From Nothobranchius furzeri (lineage: Eukaryota; Chordata; Actinopteri; Cyprinodontiformes; Nothobranchiidae), in assembly GCF_043380555.1 (NCBI RefSeq), contig NC_091756.1, positions 10,880,007 to 10,944,006 on the forward strand: a DNA stretch of 64,000 nt, given 5' to 3'. A program made the translations under genes and the position numbers. The notes under the pieces were generated by a model. It saw only the letters and a list, made by a program, of their open reading frames with translations, did no database searches and was not told where the DNA came from. The stretch's first letter is position 1, and the number at the start of each line of letters is the position of its first letter. This document shows, one piece after another, positions 1 through 14,299 of this stretch.

Positions 1-2850
1 GATGATCGCACATTCCTATAGGGGGTCAAACCATGTCCCAAAGGTCACCGGGCCTGGTGTCACTTTAAAGAAGTAGTCCAGTTACACCTTTGTGGGCTTA
101 TAACTTGGCTTCTGAATATCCTAAAGAGGTCAGGTTTGTTTTAGAGTACTCCAGTTAACAGCCCCCATTACCCAAAAAGGAATGGAGTCATTAGCACTTA
201 TGGTTTGTAAATGGCACCCAGAATTACGTTGCACGAAGCACAATTTCACATCATTCTGGGTCCATTTGTGTGAAAACAAGGTCCAATCAGGCTCAAACGT
301 TACAAGAAGGTAGAATCTATTGAGTTGTAAGTGATCTGAACGTTTCATGATGATCGCACATTCCTATCGGGGGTCAAACCATGTCCCAAAGGTCACCGGA
401 TCTGGTGTCACTTTAAAGAAGTAGTCCAGTTACACATTTGTGGGCTTATAACTTGGCTTCTGAATATCCTAGAGAGGTCAGGTTTGTTTTAGAGTACTCC
501 AATTAACAGCCCCCATTACCCCAAAAAGGAATGGAGTCATTAGCACTCATGGTTTTTAAATGGCACCCAGAATTATGTTGCACGAAGCACAATTTCACAT
601 CATTCTGGGTCCATTTGTGTGAAAACAAGGTCCAATCAGGCTGAGACGTTACAGGAAGGTAGAATCTATTGAATTGTAAGTGATCTGAACGTTTCATGAT
701 GATAGCACATTCCTATCGGGGGTCAAACCATGTCCCAAAGTTCACCGGATCTGGTGTCAATTTAAAGAAGTAGTCCAGTTACTCATTTGTGGGCTTATAA
801 CTTGGCTTCTGAATGTCTTAGAGAGATCAGGTTTGTTTTAGTATACTCCAATCAACAGCCCCTACAACTACAAAAAGGAATGGAGTCATTAGCACTTATG
901 GTTTGTAAATGGCACCCAGAATTATGTTGCACAAAGCACAATTTCATATCATTCTGGGTCCATTTGTGTGAAAACAAGGTCCAATCAGGCTGAAACGTTA
1001 CAAGAAGGTAGAATCTATTGAGTTGTAAGTGATCTGAACGTTTCAAGATGATCGCACATTCCTAAGGGGGTCAAACCATGTCCCAAAGGTCACCGGATCT
1101 GGTGTCAATTTAAAGAAGTAGTCCAGTTACACCTTTGTGGGCTTATAACTTGGCTTCTGATTATCCTAGAGAGGTCAGGTTTGTTTTAGAGTACTCCAAT
1201 TAACAGCCCCCATTACCACTAAAAGGAATGGAGTCATTAGCACTTATGGTTTGTAAATGGCACCCAGAATTATGTTGCACGAAGCACAATTTCACATCAT
1301 TCTGGGTTCATTTGTGTGAAAACAAGGTCCAATCAGGCTGAAACGTTACAAGAAGGTAGAATCCATTGAGTTGTAAGTGATCTGACCATTTCATGATGAT
1401 CGCACATTCCTATAGGGGGTCAAACCATGTCCCAAAGGTCTCCGGATCTGGTGTCGATTTAAAGAAGTAGTCCAGTTACACATTTGTGGGCTTATAACTT
1501 GGCTTCTGAATGTTCTAGAGAGATCAGGTTTGTTTTAGTGTACTCCAATCAACAGCCCCTACAACCACAAAAAGGAATGGAGTCATAAGCACTTATGGTT
1601 TGTAAATGGCACCCAGAATTATGTTGCACAAATCACAATTTCACATCATTCTCGGTCCATTTGTGTGAAAACAAGGTCCAATCAGGCTGAAACGTTACAA
1701 GAAGGTAGAATCTATTGAGTTGTAAGTGATCTGAACGTTTCAAGATGATCGCACATTCCTATAGGGGGTCAAACCATGTCCCAAAGGTCACCGGGCCTGG
1801 TGTCACTTTAAAGAAGTAGTCCAGTTACGCCTTTGTCGGCTTATAACTTTTCTTCTGAATGTCCTAGAGAGGTCAGGTTTGTTTTAGAGTACTTCAATTA
1901 ATAGCTCCTACAACCACAAAAAGGAATGGAGTCATTAGCACTTATGGTTTGTAAATGGCACCCAGAATTATGTTGCACGAAGCACAATTTCACATCATTC
2001 TGGGTCCATTTGTGTGAAAACAAGGTCCAATCAGGCTGAAACGTTACAAGAATGTAGAATCTATTGAGTTGTAAGTGACATGAACGTTTCAAGATGATCG
2101 CACATTCCTATAGAGGGTCAAATCATGTCCCAAAGGTCACCGGGCCTGGTGTCACTTAAAAGAAGTTGTGCAGTTACACCTTTGTGGGCTTATAACTTGG
2201 CTTCTGAATATCCTAGAGAGGTCAGGTTTGTTTTAGAGTACTTCAATTAACAGCCCCCATTACCCCAAAAAGGAATGGAGTCATTAACACTTATGGTTTT
2301 TAAATGGCACCCAGAATTATGTTGCACAAAGCACAATTTCACATCATTCTGTGTTCATTTGTGTGAAAACAAGGTCCAATCAGGCTGAAACGTTACAGGA
2401 AGGTAGAATCTATTGAGTTGTAAGTGATCTGAACGTTTCATGATGATAGCACTTTCCTAAGGGGGTCAAACCATGTCCCAAAGGTCACGGGATATGGTGT
2501 CATTTTAAAGAAGTAGTCCAGTTACACATTTGTGGGCTTATAACTTGGCTTCTGAATGTCCTAGAGAGATCAGGTTTGTTTTAGTGTACTCCAATCAACA
2601 GCCCCTACAACCACAAAAAGGAATGGAGTCATAAGCACTTATGGTTTGTAAATGGCACCCAGAATTATGTTGCACGAAGCACAATTTCACATCATTCTGG
2701 GTCCATTTCTGTGAAAACAAGGTCCAATCAGGCTGAAACGTTACAAGAAGGTATAATCTATTGAGTTGTAAGTGATCTGAACGTTTCATGATGATCGCAC
2801 ATTCCTATAGGGGGTCAAACCATGTCCCAAAGGTCACCGGATCTGGTGTC

Positions 2851-3199
2851 ACTTTAAAGAAGTAGTCCAGTTACACATTTGTGGGCTTATAACTTGGCTT
2901 CTGAATGTCCTAGAGAGGTCAGGTTTGTTTTAGTGTACTCCAATCAACAGCCCCTACAACCACAAAAAGGAATGGAGTCATTAGCACTTATGGTTTGTAA
3001 ATGGCACCCAGAATTATGTTGCACGAAGCACAATTTCACATCATTCTGGGTCCATTTGTGTGAAAACAAGGTCCAATCAGGCTGAAACGTTACAGAAAGG
3101 TAGAATCCATTGAATTGTAAGTGATCTGAACGTTTCATGATGATAGCACATTCCTATAGGGGGTCAAAACATGTCCCAAAGGTCACCGGATCTGGTGTC
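2851..3199 (+). repeat. Representative 349 bp satellite monomer
   Basis: One typical copy, from ACTTTAAAGAAG to just before the next equivalent AATTTAAAGAAG. It belongs to the CCCCTACAACCAC subtype with GAGAGGTCAGG and CCTATAGGGGG. Monomers carrying CCTAAGGGGG in place of CCTATAGGGGG are one base shorter, which explains the mixed 348/349 spacing. The copy contains a 9-bp dyad at 3083-3137 and two GGTCA motifs at 3162-3166 and 3181-3185. Open frames exist on both strands of this copy but are not shared by all copies. The start point is a convention, because a tandem array has no natural beginning. Confidence 0.93.
3083..3137. repeat. Internal dyad of the monomer (9-bp arms, 37-nt spacer)
   Basis: TGAAACGTT at 3083-3091 is the exact reverse complement of AACGTTTCA at 3129-3137, with 37 nt between. 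Each arm also contains the 6-bp palindrome AACGTT. The pair is present with the same spacing in most monomers across the window; 2734-2788 is another copy. Base changes in it are mainly at the CG dinucleotide (AATGTTTC, AACATTTC, AACATTAC). It could be a cruciform or hairpin former or a dyad binding site; no function is known to me. Confidence 0.75.
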
Positions 3200-6100
3200 A
3201 ATTTAAAGAAGTAGTCCAGTTACACATTTGTGGGCTTATAACTTGGCTTCTGAATGTCCTAGAGAGATCAGGTTTGTTTTAATGTACTCCAATCAACAGC
3301 CCCTACAACCACAAAAAAGGAATGGAGTCATTAGCACTTATGGTTTGTAAATGGCACCCAGAATTATATTGCACGAAGCACAATTTCACATCATTCTGGG
3401 TCCATTTGTGTGAAAACAAGGTCCAATCAGGCTGAAACGTTACAAGAATGTAGAATCTATTGAGTTGTAAGTGACATATGAACGTTTCAAGATGATCGCA
3501 CATTCCTATAGAGGGTCAAACCATGTCCCAAAGGTCACCGGGCCTGGTGTCACTTTAAAGAAGTAGTCCAGTTACACCTTTGTGGGCTTATAACTTGGCT
3601 TCTGAATATCCTAAAGAGGTCAGGTTTGTTTTAGAGTACTCCAATTAACAGCCCCCATTATCCCAAAAAGGAATGGAGTCATTAGCACTTATGGTTTTTA
3701 AATGGCACCCAGAATTATGTTGCACGAAGCACAATTTCACATCATTCTGGGTTCATTTGTGTGAAAACAAGGTCCAATCAGGCTGAAACGTTACAGGAAG
3801 GTCGAATCTATTGAGTTGTAAGTGATCTGAACGTTTAATGCGGATAGCACTTTCCTAAGGAGGTCAAACTATGTCCCAAAGGTCACCGGATCTGGTGTCA
3901 ATTTAAAGAAGTAGTCCAGTTACACATTTGTGGGCTTATAACTTGGCTTCTGAATGTCCTAGAGAGATCAGGTTTAATTAAGTGTACTCCAATCAACAGC
4001 CCCTACAACCACAAAAGGGAATGGAGTCATTAGCACTTATGGTTTGTAAATGGCACCCAGAATTATGTTGCACGAAGCACAATTTCACATCATTCTGGGT
4101 TCATTTGTGTGAAAACAAGTTCCAATCAGGCTGAAACGTTACAGGAAGGTAGAATATATTGAGTTGTAAGTGATCTGAACGTTTCATGATGATAGCACTT
4201 TCCTAAGGGGGTCAAATCATGTCCCAAAGGTCACCGGATGTGGTGTCAATTTAAAGAAGTAGTCCAGTTACACATTTGTGGGCTTATAACTTGGCTTCTG
4301 AATGTCCTAGAGAGATCAGGTTTATTTTAGTGTACTACAATCAACAGCCCCTACAACCACAAAAAGGAATGGAGTCATTAGCACTTATGGTTTGTAAATG
4401 GCACCCAGAATTATGTTGCACGAAGCACAATTTTACATCATTCTGGGTCCATTTGTGGGAAAACAAGGTCCAATCAGGCTGAAACGTTACAAGAAGGTAG
4501 AATCTATTGAGTTGTAAGTGATCTGAACGTTTCATGATGATCGCACATTCCTATAGGGGGTCAAACCATGTCCCAAAGGTCACCGGGCCTGGTGTCACTT
4601 TAAAGAAGTAGTCCAGTTACACCTTTGTGGGCTTATAACTTGGCTTCTGAATACCCTAAGGAGGTCAGGTTTGTTTTAGAGTACTCCAGTTAACAGCCCC
4701 CATTACCCCAAAAAGGAATGGAGTCATTAGCACTTATGGTTTGTAAATGGCACCCAGAATTATGTTGCACGAAGCACAATTTTACATCATTCTGGGTCCA
4801 TTTGTGGGAAAACAAGGTCCAATCAGGCTGAAACGTTACAAGAATGTAGAATCTATTGAGTTGTAAGTGACATGAACGTTTCAAGATGATCGCACATTCC
4901 TATAGAGGGTCAAATCATGTCCCAAAGGTCACCGGGCCTGGTGTCACTTAAAAGAAGTTGTGCAGTTACACCTTTGTGGGCTTATAACTTGGCTTCTGAA
5001 TATCCTAGAGAGGTCAGGTTTGTTTTAGAGTACTCCAATTAACAGCCCCCATTACCCCAAAAAGGAATGGAGTCATTAACACTTATGGTTTTTAAATGGC
5101 ACCCAGAATTATGTTGCACAAAGCACAATTTCACATCATTCTGTGTTCATTTGTGTGAAAACAAGGTCCAATCAGGCTGAAACGTTACAGGAAGGTAGAA
5201 TCTATTGAGTTGTAAGTGATCTGAACGTTTCATGATGATAGCACTTTCCTAAGGGGGTCAAACCATGTCCCAAAGGTCACGGGATATGGTGTCATTTTAA
5301 AGAAGTAGTCCAGTTACACATTTGTGGGCTTATAACTTGGCTTCTGAATGTCCTAGAGAGATCAGGTTTGTTTTAGTGTACTCCAATCAACAGCCCCTAC
5401 AACCACAAAAAGGAATGGAGTCATAAGCACTTATGGTTTGTAAATGGCACCCAGAAATATGTTGCACGAAGCACAATTTCACATCATTCTGGGTCCATTT
5501 CTGTGAAAACAAGGTCCAATCAGGCTGAAACGTTACAAGAAGGTATAATCTATTGAGTTGTAAGTGATCTGAACGTTTCATGATGATCGCACATTCCTAT
5601 AGGGGGTCAAACCATGTCCCAAAGGTCACCGGATCTGGTGTCACTTTAAAGAAGTAGTCCAGTTACACATTTGTGGGCTTATAACTTGGCTTCTGAATGT
5701 CCTAGAGAGGTCAGGTTTGTTTTAGTGTACTCCAATCAACAGCCCCTACAACCACAAAAAGGAATGGAGTCATTAGCACTTATGGTTTGTAAATGGCACC
5801 CAGAATTATGTTGCACGAAGCACAATTTCACATCATTCTGGGTCCATTTGTGTGAAAACAAGGTCCAATCAGGCTGAAACGTTACAGAAAGGTAGAATCC
5901 ATTGAATTGTAAGTGATCTGAACGTTTCATGATGATAGCACATTCCTATAGGGGGTCAAAACATGTCCCAAAGGTCACCGGATCTGGTGTCAATTTAAAG
6001 AAGTAGTCCAGTTACACATTTGTGGGCTTATAACTTGGCTTCTGAATGTCCTAGAGAGATCAGGTTTGTTTTAATGTACTCCAATCAACAGCCCCTACAA

Positions 6101-9100
6101 CCACAAAAAAGGAATGGAGTCATTAGCACTTATGGTTTGTAAATGGCACCCAGAATTATATTGCACGAAGCACAATTTCACATCATTCTGGGTCCATTTG
6201 TGTGAAAACAAGGTCCAATCAGGCTGAAACGTTACAAGAATGTAGAATCTATTGAGTTGTAAGTGACATATGAACGTTTCAAGATGATCGCACATTCCTA
6301 TAGAGGGTCAAACCATGTCCCAAAGGTCACCGGGCCTGGTGTCACTTTAAAGAAGTAGTCCAGTTACACCTTTGTGGGCTTATAACTTGGCTTCTGAATA
6401 TCCTAAAGAGGTCAGGTTTGTTTTAGAGTACTCCAATTAACAGCCCCCATTATCCCAAAAAGGAATGGAGTCATTAGCACTTATGGTTTTTAAATGGCAC
6501 CCAGAATTATGTTGCACGAAGCACAATTTCACATCATTCTGGGTTCATTTGTGTGAAAACAAGGTCCAATCAGGCTGAAACGTTACAGGAAGGTCGAATC
6601 TATTGAGTTGTAAGTGATCTGAACGTTTAATGCGGATAGCACTTTCCTAAGGAGGTCAAACTATGTCCCAAAGGTCACCGGATCTGGTGTCAATTTAAAG
6701 AAGTAGTCCAGTTACACATTTGTGGGCTTATAACTTGGCTTCTGAATGTCCTAGAGAGATCAGGTTTAATTAATTGTACTCCAATCAACAGCCCCTACAA
6801 CCACAAAAGGGAATGGAGTCATTAGCACTTATGGTTTGTAAATGGCACCCAGAATTATGTTGCACGAAGCACAATTTCACATCATTCTGGGTTCATTTGT
6901 GTGAAAACAAGTTCCAATCAGGCTGAAACGTTACAGGAAGGTAGAATATATTGAGTTGTAAGTGATCTGAACGTTTCATGATGATAGCACTTTCCTAAGG
7001 GGGTCAAATCATGTTCCAAAGGTCACCGGATGTGGTGTCAATTTAAAGAAGTAGTCCAGTTACACATTTGTGGGCTTATAACTTGGCTTCTGAATGTCCT
7101 AGAGAGATCAGGTTTATTTTAGTGTACTACAATCAACAGCCCCTACAACCACAAAAAGGAATGGAGTCATTAGCACTTATGGTTTGTAAATGGCACCCAG
7201 AATTATGTTGCACGAAGCACAATTTTACATCATTCTGGGTCCATTTGTGGGAAAACAAGGTCCAATCAGGCTGAAACGTTACAAGAAGGTAGAATCTATT
7301 GAGTTGTAAGTGATCTGAATGTTTCATGATGATCGCACATTCCTATAGGGGGTCAAACCATGTCCCAAAGGTCACCGGGCCTGGTGTCACTTTAAAGAAG
7401 TAGTCCAGTTACACCTTTGTGGGCTTATAACTTGGCTTCTGAATACCCTAAGGAGGTCAGGTTTGTTTTAGAGTACTCCAGTTAACAGCCCCCATTACCC
7501 CAAAAAGGAATGGAGTCATTAGCACTTATGGTTTTTAAATGGCACCCAGAATTATGTTGCACGAAGCACAATTTCACATCATTCTGGGTTCATTTGTGTG
7601 AAAACAAGGTCCAATCAGGCTGAAACGTTACAGGAAGGTAGAATCTATTGAGTTGTAAGTGTTCTGAACGTTTCATGATGATAGCACTTTCCTAAGGGGG
7701 TCAAATCATGTCCCAAAGGTCACCGGATCTCGTGTCAATTTAAAGAAGTAGTCCAGTTACACCTTTGTGGGCTTATAACTTGGCTTCTGAATGTCCTAGA
7801 GAGATCAGGTTTGTTTTAATGTAATCCAATCAACAGCCCCTACAACCACAAAAATGAATGGAGTCATTAGCACTTATGGTGTTAAATGTCACCCAGAATT
7901 ATGTTGGACGAAGCACAATTTCACATCATTCTGGGTTCATTTGTGTGAAAACAAGGTCCAATCAGGCTGAAACGTTACAGGAAGGTAGAATCTATTGAGT
8001 TGTAAGTGATCTGAACGTTTCATGATGATCGCACATTCCTAAGGGGGTCAAACCATGTCCCAAAGGTCACCGGATCTGGTGTCAATTTAAAGAAGTAGTC
8101 CAGTTACACCTTTGTGGGCTTATAACTTGGCTTCTGATTATCCTAGAGAGGTCAGGTTTGTTTTAGAGTACTCCAATTAACAGCCCCCATTACCACTAAA
8201 AGGAATGGAGTCATTAGCACTTATGGTTTGTAAATGGCACCCAGAATTATGTTGCACGAAGCACAATTTCACATCATTCTGGGTTCATTTGTGTGAAAAC
8301 AAGGTCCAATCAGGCTGAAACGTTACAAGAAGGTAGAATCCATTGAGTTGTAAGTGATCTGACCATTTCATGATGATCGCACATTCCTATAGGGGGTCAA
8401 ACCATGTCCCAAAGGTCTCCGGATCTGGTGTCGATTTAAAGAAGTAGTCCAGTTACACATTTGTGGGCTTATAACTTGGCTTCTGAATGTTCTAGAGAGA
8501 TCAGGTTTGTTTTAGTGTACTCCAATCAACAGCCCCTACAACCACAAAAAGGAATGGAGTCATAAGCACTTATGGGTTGTAAATGGCACCCAGAATTATG
8601 TTGCACAAATCACAATTTCACATCATTCTCGGTCCATTTGTGTGAAAACAAGGTCCAATCAGGCTGAAACGTTACAAGAAGGTAGAATCTATTGAGTTGT
8701 AAGTGATCTGAACGTTTCATGATGATCGCACATTCCTATAGGGGGTCAAACCATGTCCCAAAGGTCACCGGGCCTGGTGTCACTTTAAAGAAGTAGTCCA
8801 GTTACACCTTTGTGGGCTTATAACTTGGCTTCTGAATACCCTAAGGAGGTCAGGTTTGTTTTAGAGTACTCCAGTTAACAGCCCCCATTACCCCAAAAAG
8901 GAATGGAGTCATTAGCACTTATGGTTTGTAAATGGCACCCAGAATTATGTTGCACGAAGCACAATTTTACATCATTCTGGGTCCATTTGTGGGAAAACAA
9001 GGTCCAATCAGGCTGAAACGTTACAAGAATGTAGAATCTATTGAGTTGTAAGTGACATGAACGTTTCAAGATGATCGCACATTCCTATAGAGGGTCAAAT

Positions 9101-12100
9101 CATGTCCCAAAGGTCACCGGGCCTGGTGTCACTTAAAAGAAGTTGTGCAGTTACACCTTTGTGGGCTTATAACTTGGCTTCTGAATATCCTAGAGAGGTC
9201 AGGTTTGTTTTAGAGTACTCCAATTAACAGCCCCCATTACCCCAAAAAGGAATGGAGTCATTAACACTTATGGTTTTTAAATGGCACCCAGAATTATGTT
9301 GCACAAAGCACAATTTCACATCATTCTGTGTTCATTTGTGTGAAAACAAGGTCCAATCAGGCTGAAACGTTACAGGAAGGTAGAATCTATTGAGTTGTAA
9401 GTGATCTGAACGTTTCATGATGATAGCACTTTCCTAAGGGGGTCAAACCATGTCCCAAAGGTCACGGGATATGGTGTCATTTTAAAGAAGTAGTCCAGTT
9501 ACACATTTGTGGGCTTATAACTTGGCTTCTGAATGTCCTAGAGAGATCAGGTTTGTTTTAGTGTACTCCAATCAACAGCCCCTACAACCACAAAAAGGAA
9601 TGGAGTCATAAGCACTTATGGTTTGTAAATGGCACCCAGAATTATGTTGCACGAAGCACAATTTCACATCATTCTGGGTCCATTTCTGTGAAAACAAGGT
9701 CCAATCAGGCTGAAACGTTACAAGAAGGTATAATCTATTGAGTTGTAAGTGATCTGAACGTTTCATGATGATCGCACATTCCTATAGGGGGTCAAACCAT
9801 GTCCCAAAGGTCACCGGATCTGGTGTCACTTTAAAGAAGTAGTCCAGTTACACATTTGTGGGCTTATAACTTGGCTTCTGAATGTCCTAGAGAGGTCAGG
9901 TTTGTTTTAGTGTACTCCAATCAACAGCCCCTACAACCACAAAAAGGAATGGAGTCATTAGCACTTATGGTTTGTAAATGGCACCCAGAATTATGTTGCA
10001 CGAAGCACAATTTCACATCATTCTGGGTCCATTTGTGTGAAAACAAGGTCCAATCAGGCTGAAACGTTACAGAAAGGTAGAATCCATTGAATTGTAAGTG
10101 ATCTGAACGTTTCATGATGATAGCACATTCCTATAGGGGGTCAAAACATGTCCCAAAGGTCACCGGATCTGGTGTCAATTTAAAGAAGTAGTCCAGTTAC
10201 ACATTTGTGGGCTTATAACTTGGCTTCTGAATGTTCTAGAGAGATCAGGTTTGTTTTAGTGTACTCCAATCAGCAGCCCCTACAACCACAAAAAGGAATG
10301 GAGTCATAAGCACTTATGGTTTGTAAATGGCACCCAGAATTATGTTGCACGAAGCACAATTTCACATCATTCTGGGTCCATTTCTGTGAAAACAAGGTCC
10401 AATCAGGCTGAAACGTTACAAGAAGGTATAATCTATTGAGTTGTAAGTGATCTGAACGTTTCATGATGATCGCACATTCCTATAGGGGGTCAAACCATGT
10501 CCCAAAGGTCACCGGATCTGGTGTCACTTTAAAGAAGTAGTCCAGTTACACATTTGTGGGCTTATAACTTGGCTTCTGAATGTCCTAGAGAGATCAGGTT
10601 TGTTTTAATGTACTCCAATCAACAGCCCCTACAACCACAAAAAAGGAATGGAGTCATTAGCACTTATGGTTTGTAAATGGCACCCAGAATTATATTGCAC
10701 GAAGCACAATTTCACATCATTCTGGGTCCATTTGTGTGAAAACAAGGTCCAATCAGGCTGAAACGTTACAAGAATGTAGAATCTATTGAGTTGTAAGTGA
10801 CATATGAACGTTTCAAGATGATCGCACATTCCTATAGAGGGTCAAACCATGTCCCAAAGGTCACCGGGCCTGGTGTCACTTTAAAGAAGTAGTCCAGTTA
10901 CACCTTTGTGGGCTTATAACTTGGCTTCTGAATATCCTAAAGAGGTCAGGTTTGTTTTAGAGTACTCCAATTAACAGCCCCCATTATCCCAAAAAGGAAT
11001 GGAGTCATTAGCACTTATGGTTTTTAAATGGCACCCAGAATTATGTTGCACGAAGCACAATTTCACATCATTCTGGGTTCATTTGTGTGAAAACAAGGTC
11101 CAATCAGGCTGAAACGTTACAGGAAGGTCGAATCTATTGAGTTGTAAGTGATCTGAACGTTTAATGCGGATAGCACTTTCCTAAGGAGGTCAAACTATGT
11201 CCCAAAGGTCACCGGATCTGGTGTCAATTTAAAGAAGTAGTCCAGTTACACATTTGTGGGCTTATAACTTGGCTTCTGAATGTCCTAGAGAGATCAGGTT
11301 TAATTAAGTGTACTCCAATCAACAGCCCCTACAACCACAAAAGGGAATGGAGTCATTAGCACTTATGGTTTGTAAATGGCACCCAGAATTATGTGCACGA
11401 AGCACAATTTCACATCATTCTGGGTTCATTTGTGTGAAAACAAGTTCCAATCAGGCTGAAACGTTACAGGAAGGTAGAATATATTGAGTTGTAAGTGATC
11501 TGAACGTTTCATGATGATAGCACTTTCCTAAGGGGGTCAAATCATGTCCCAAAGGTCACCGGATGTGGTGTCAATTTAAAGAAGTAGTCCAGTTACACAT
11601 TTGTGGGCTTATAACTTGGCTTCTGAATGTCCTAGAGAGATCAGGTTTATTTTAGTGTACTACAATCAACAGCCCCTACAACCACAAAAAGGAATGGAGT
11701 CATTAGCACTTATGGTTTGTAAATGGCACCCAGAATTATGTTGCACGAAGCACAATTTTACATCATTCTGGGTCCATTTGTGGGAAAACAAGGTCCAATC
11801 AGGCTGAAACGTTACAAGAAGGTAGAATCTATTGAGTTGTAAGTGATCTGAACGTTTCATGATGATCGCACATTCCTATAGGGGGTCAAACCATGTCCCA
11901 AAGGTCACCGGGCCTGGTGTCACTTTAAAGAAGTAGTCCAGTTACACCTTTGTGGGCTTATAACTTGGCTTCTGAATACCCTAAGGAGGTCAGGTTTGTT
12001 TTAGAGTACTCCAGTTAACAGCCCCCATTACCCCAAAAAGGAATGGAGTCATTAGCACTTATGGTTTGTAAATGGCACCCAGAATTATGTTGCACGAAGC

Positions 12101-14299
12101 ACAATTTTACATCATTCTGGGTCCATTTGTGGGAAAACAAGGTCCAATCAGGCTGAAACGTTACAAGAATGTAGAATCTATTGAGTTGTAAGTGACATGA
12201 ACGTTTCAAGATGATCGCACATTCCTATAGAGGGTCAAATCATGTCCCAAAGGTCACCGGGCCTGGTGTCACTTAAAAGAAGTTGTGCAGTTACACCTTT
12301 GTGGGCTTATAACTTGGCTTCTGAATATCCTAGAGAGGTCAGGTTTGTTTTAGAGTACTCCAATTAACAGCCCCCATTACCCCAAAAAGGAATGGAGTCA
12401 TTAACACTTATGGTTTTTAAATGGCACCCAGAATTATGTTGCACAAAGCACAATTTCACATCATTCTGTGTTCATTTGTGTGAAAACAAGGTCCAATCAG
12501 GCTGAAACGTTACAGGAAGGTAGAATCTATTGAGTTGTAAGTGATCTGAACGTTTCATGATGATAGCACTTTCCTAAGGGGGTCAAACCATGTCCCAAAG
12601 GTCACGGGATATGGTGTCATTTTAAAGAAGTAGTCCAGTTACACATTTGTGGGCTTATAACTTGGCTTCTGAATGTCCTAGAGAGATCAGGTTTATTTTA
12701 GTGTACTCCAATCAACAGCCCCTACAACCACAAAAAGGAATGGAGTCATAAGCACTTATGGTTTGTAAATGGCACCCAGAATTATGTTGCACGAAGCACA
12801 ATTTCACATCATTCTGGGTCCATTTCTGTGAAAACAAGGTCCAATCAGGCTGAAACGTTACAAGAAGGTAGAATCTATTGAGTTGTAAGTGATCTGAACG
12901 TTTCATGATGATCGCACATTCCTATAGGGGGTCAAACCATGTCCCAAAGGTCACCGGATCTGGTGTCACTTTAAAGAAGTAGTCCAGTTACACATTTGTG
13001 GGCTTATAACTTGGCTTCTGAATGTCCTAGAGAGGTCAGGTTTGTTTTAGTGTACTCCAATCAACAGCCCCTACAACCACAAAAAGGAATGGAGTCATTA
13101 GCACTTATGGTTTGTAAATGGCACCCAGAATTATGTTGCACGAAGCACAATTTCACATCATTCTGGGTCCATTTGTGTGAAAACAAGGTCCAATCAGGCT
13201 GAAACGTTACAGAAAGGTAGAATCCATTGAATTGTAAGTGATCTGAACGTTTCATGATGATAGCACATTCCTATAGGGGGTCAAAACATGTCCCAAAGGT
13301 CACCGGATCTGGTGTCAATTTAAAGAAGTAGTCCAGTTACACATTTGTGGGCTTATAACTTGGCTTCTGAATGTCCTAGAGAGATCAGGTTTGTTTTAAT
13401 GTACTCCAATCAACAGCCCCTACAACCACAAAAAAGGAATGGAGTCATTAGCACTTATGGTTTGTAAATGGCACCCAGAATTATATTGCACGAAGCACAA
13501 TTTCACATCATTCTGGGTCCATTTGTGTGAAAACAAGGTCCAATCAGGCTGAAACGTTACAAGAATGTAGAATCTATTGAGTTGTAAGTGACATATGAAC
13601 GTTTCAAGATGATCGCACATTCCTATAGAGGGTCAAACCATGTCCCAAAGGTCACCGGGCCTGGTGTCACTTTAAAGAAGTAGTCCAGTTACACCTTTGT
13701 GGGCTTATAACTTGGCTTCTGAATATCCTAAAGAGGTCAGGTTTGTTTTAGAGTACTCCAGTTAACAGCCCCCATTACCCCAAAAAGGAATGGAGTCATT
13801 AGCACTTATGGTTTTTAAATGGCACCCAGAATTATGTTGCACGAAGCACAATTTCACATCATTCTGGGTTCATTTGTGTGAAAACAAGGTCCAATCAGGC
13901 TGAAACGTTACAGGAAGGTCGAATCTATTGAGTTGTAAGTGATCTGAACGTTTAATGCGGATAGCACTTTCCTAAGGAGGTCAAACTATGTCCCAAAGGT
14001 CACCGGATCTGGTGTCAATTTAAAGAAGTAGTCCAGTTACACATTTGTGGGCTTATAACTTGGCTTCTGAATGTCCTAGAGAGATCAGGTTTAATTAAGT
14101 GTACTCCAATCAACAGCCCCTACAACCACAAAAGGGAATGGAGTCATTAGCACTTATGGTTTGTAAATGGCACCCAGAATTATGTTGCACGAAGCACAAT
14201 TTCACATCATTCTGGGTTCATTTGTGTGTAAACAAGTTCCAATCAGGCTGAAACGTTACAGGAAGGTAGAATATATTGAGTTGTAAGTGATCTGAACGT

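Larger units (their letters stand above)
1046..4650 (+). repeat. 3.6 kb segmental copy, partner at about 17428-21030
   Basis: Variant monomers at 1898, 2595, 2944, 3303, 4276 and 4341 have counterparts at 18280, 18977, 19326, 19685, 20658 and 20723, all exactly 16,382 bp downstream (47 monomers). Homology starts near 1046 (AAGATGATC versus ATGATGATC) and ends near 4650 (ATACCCTAAGG versus ATATCCTAAAG). A one-base loss at about 20982 falls inside the partner. The first kilobase of the window also resembles 15.8-16.7 kb, but at an offset two monomers shorter (15,686). This is a block copied as a unit and later edited by gain or loss of monomers. Confidence 0.85.

Noticed and set aside
3161..3170. 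RNA polymerase III B box (tRNA-derived SINE origin of the satellite)
   Set aside because: GGTCAAACC, the usual form at this site, fits GWTCRANNC at 8 of 9 positions, but no good A box lies at a suitable distance and no tRNA fold is present.
2851..3199. CENP-B box
   Set aside because: The reverse strand has CTTCGTGCAACATAATT, which fits TTCGNNNNA but lacks the required CGGG. No other match was seen.
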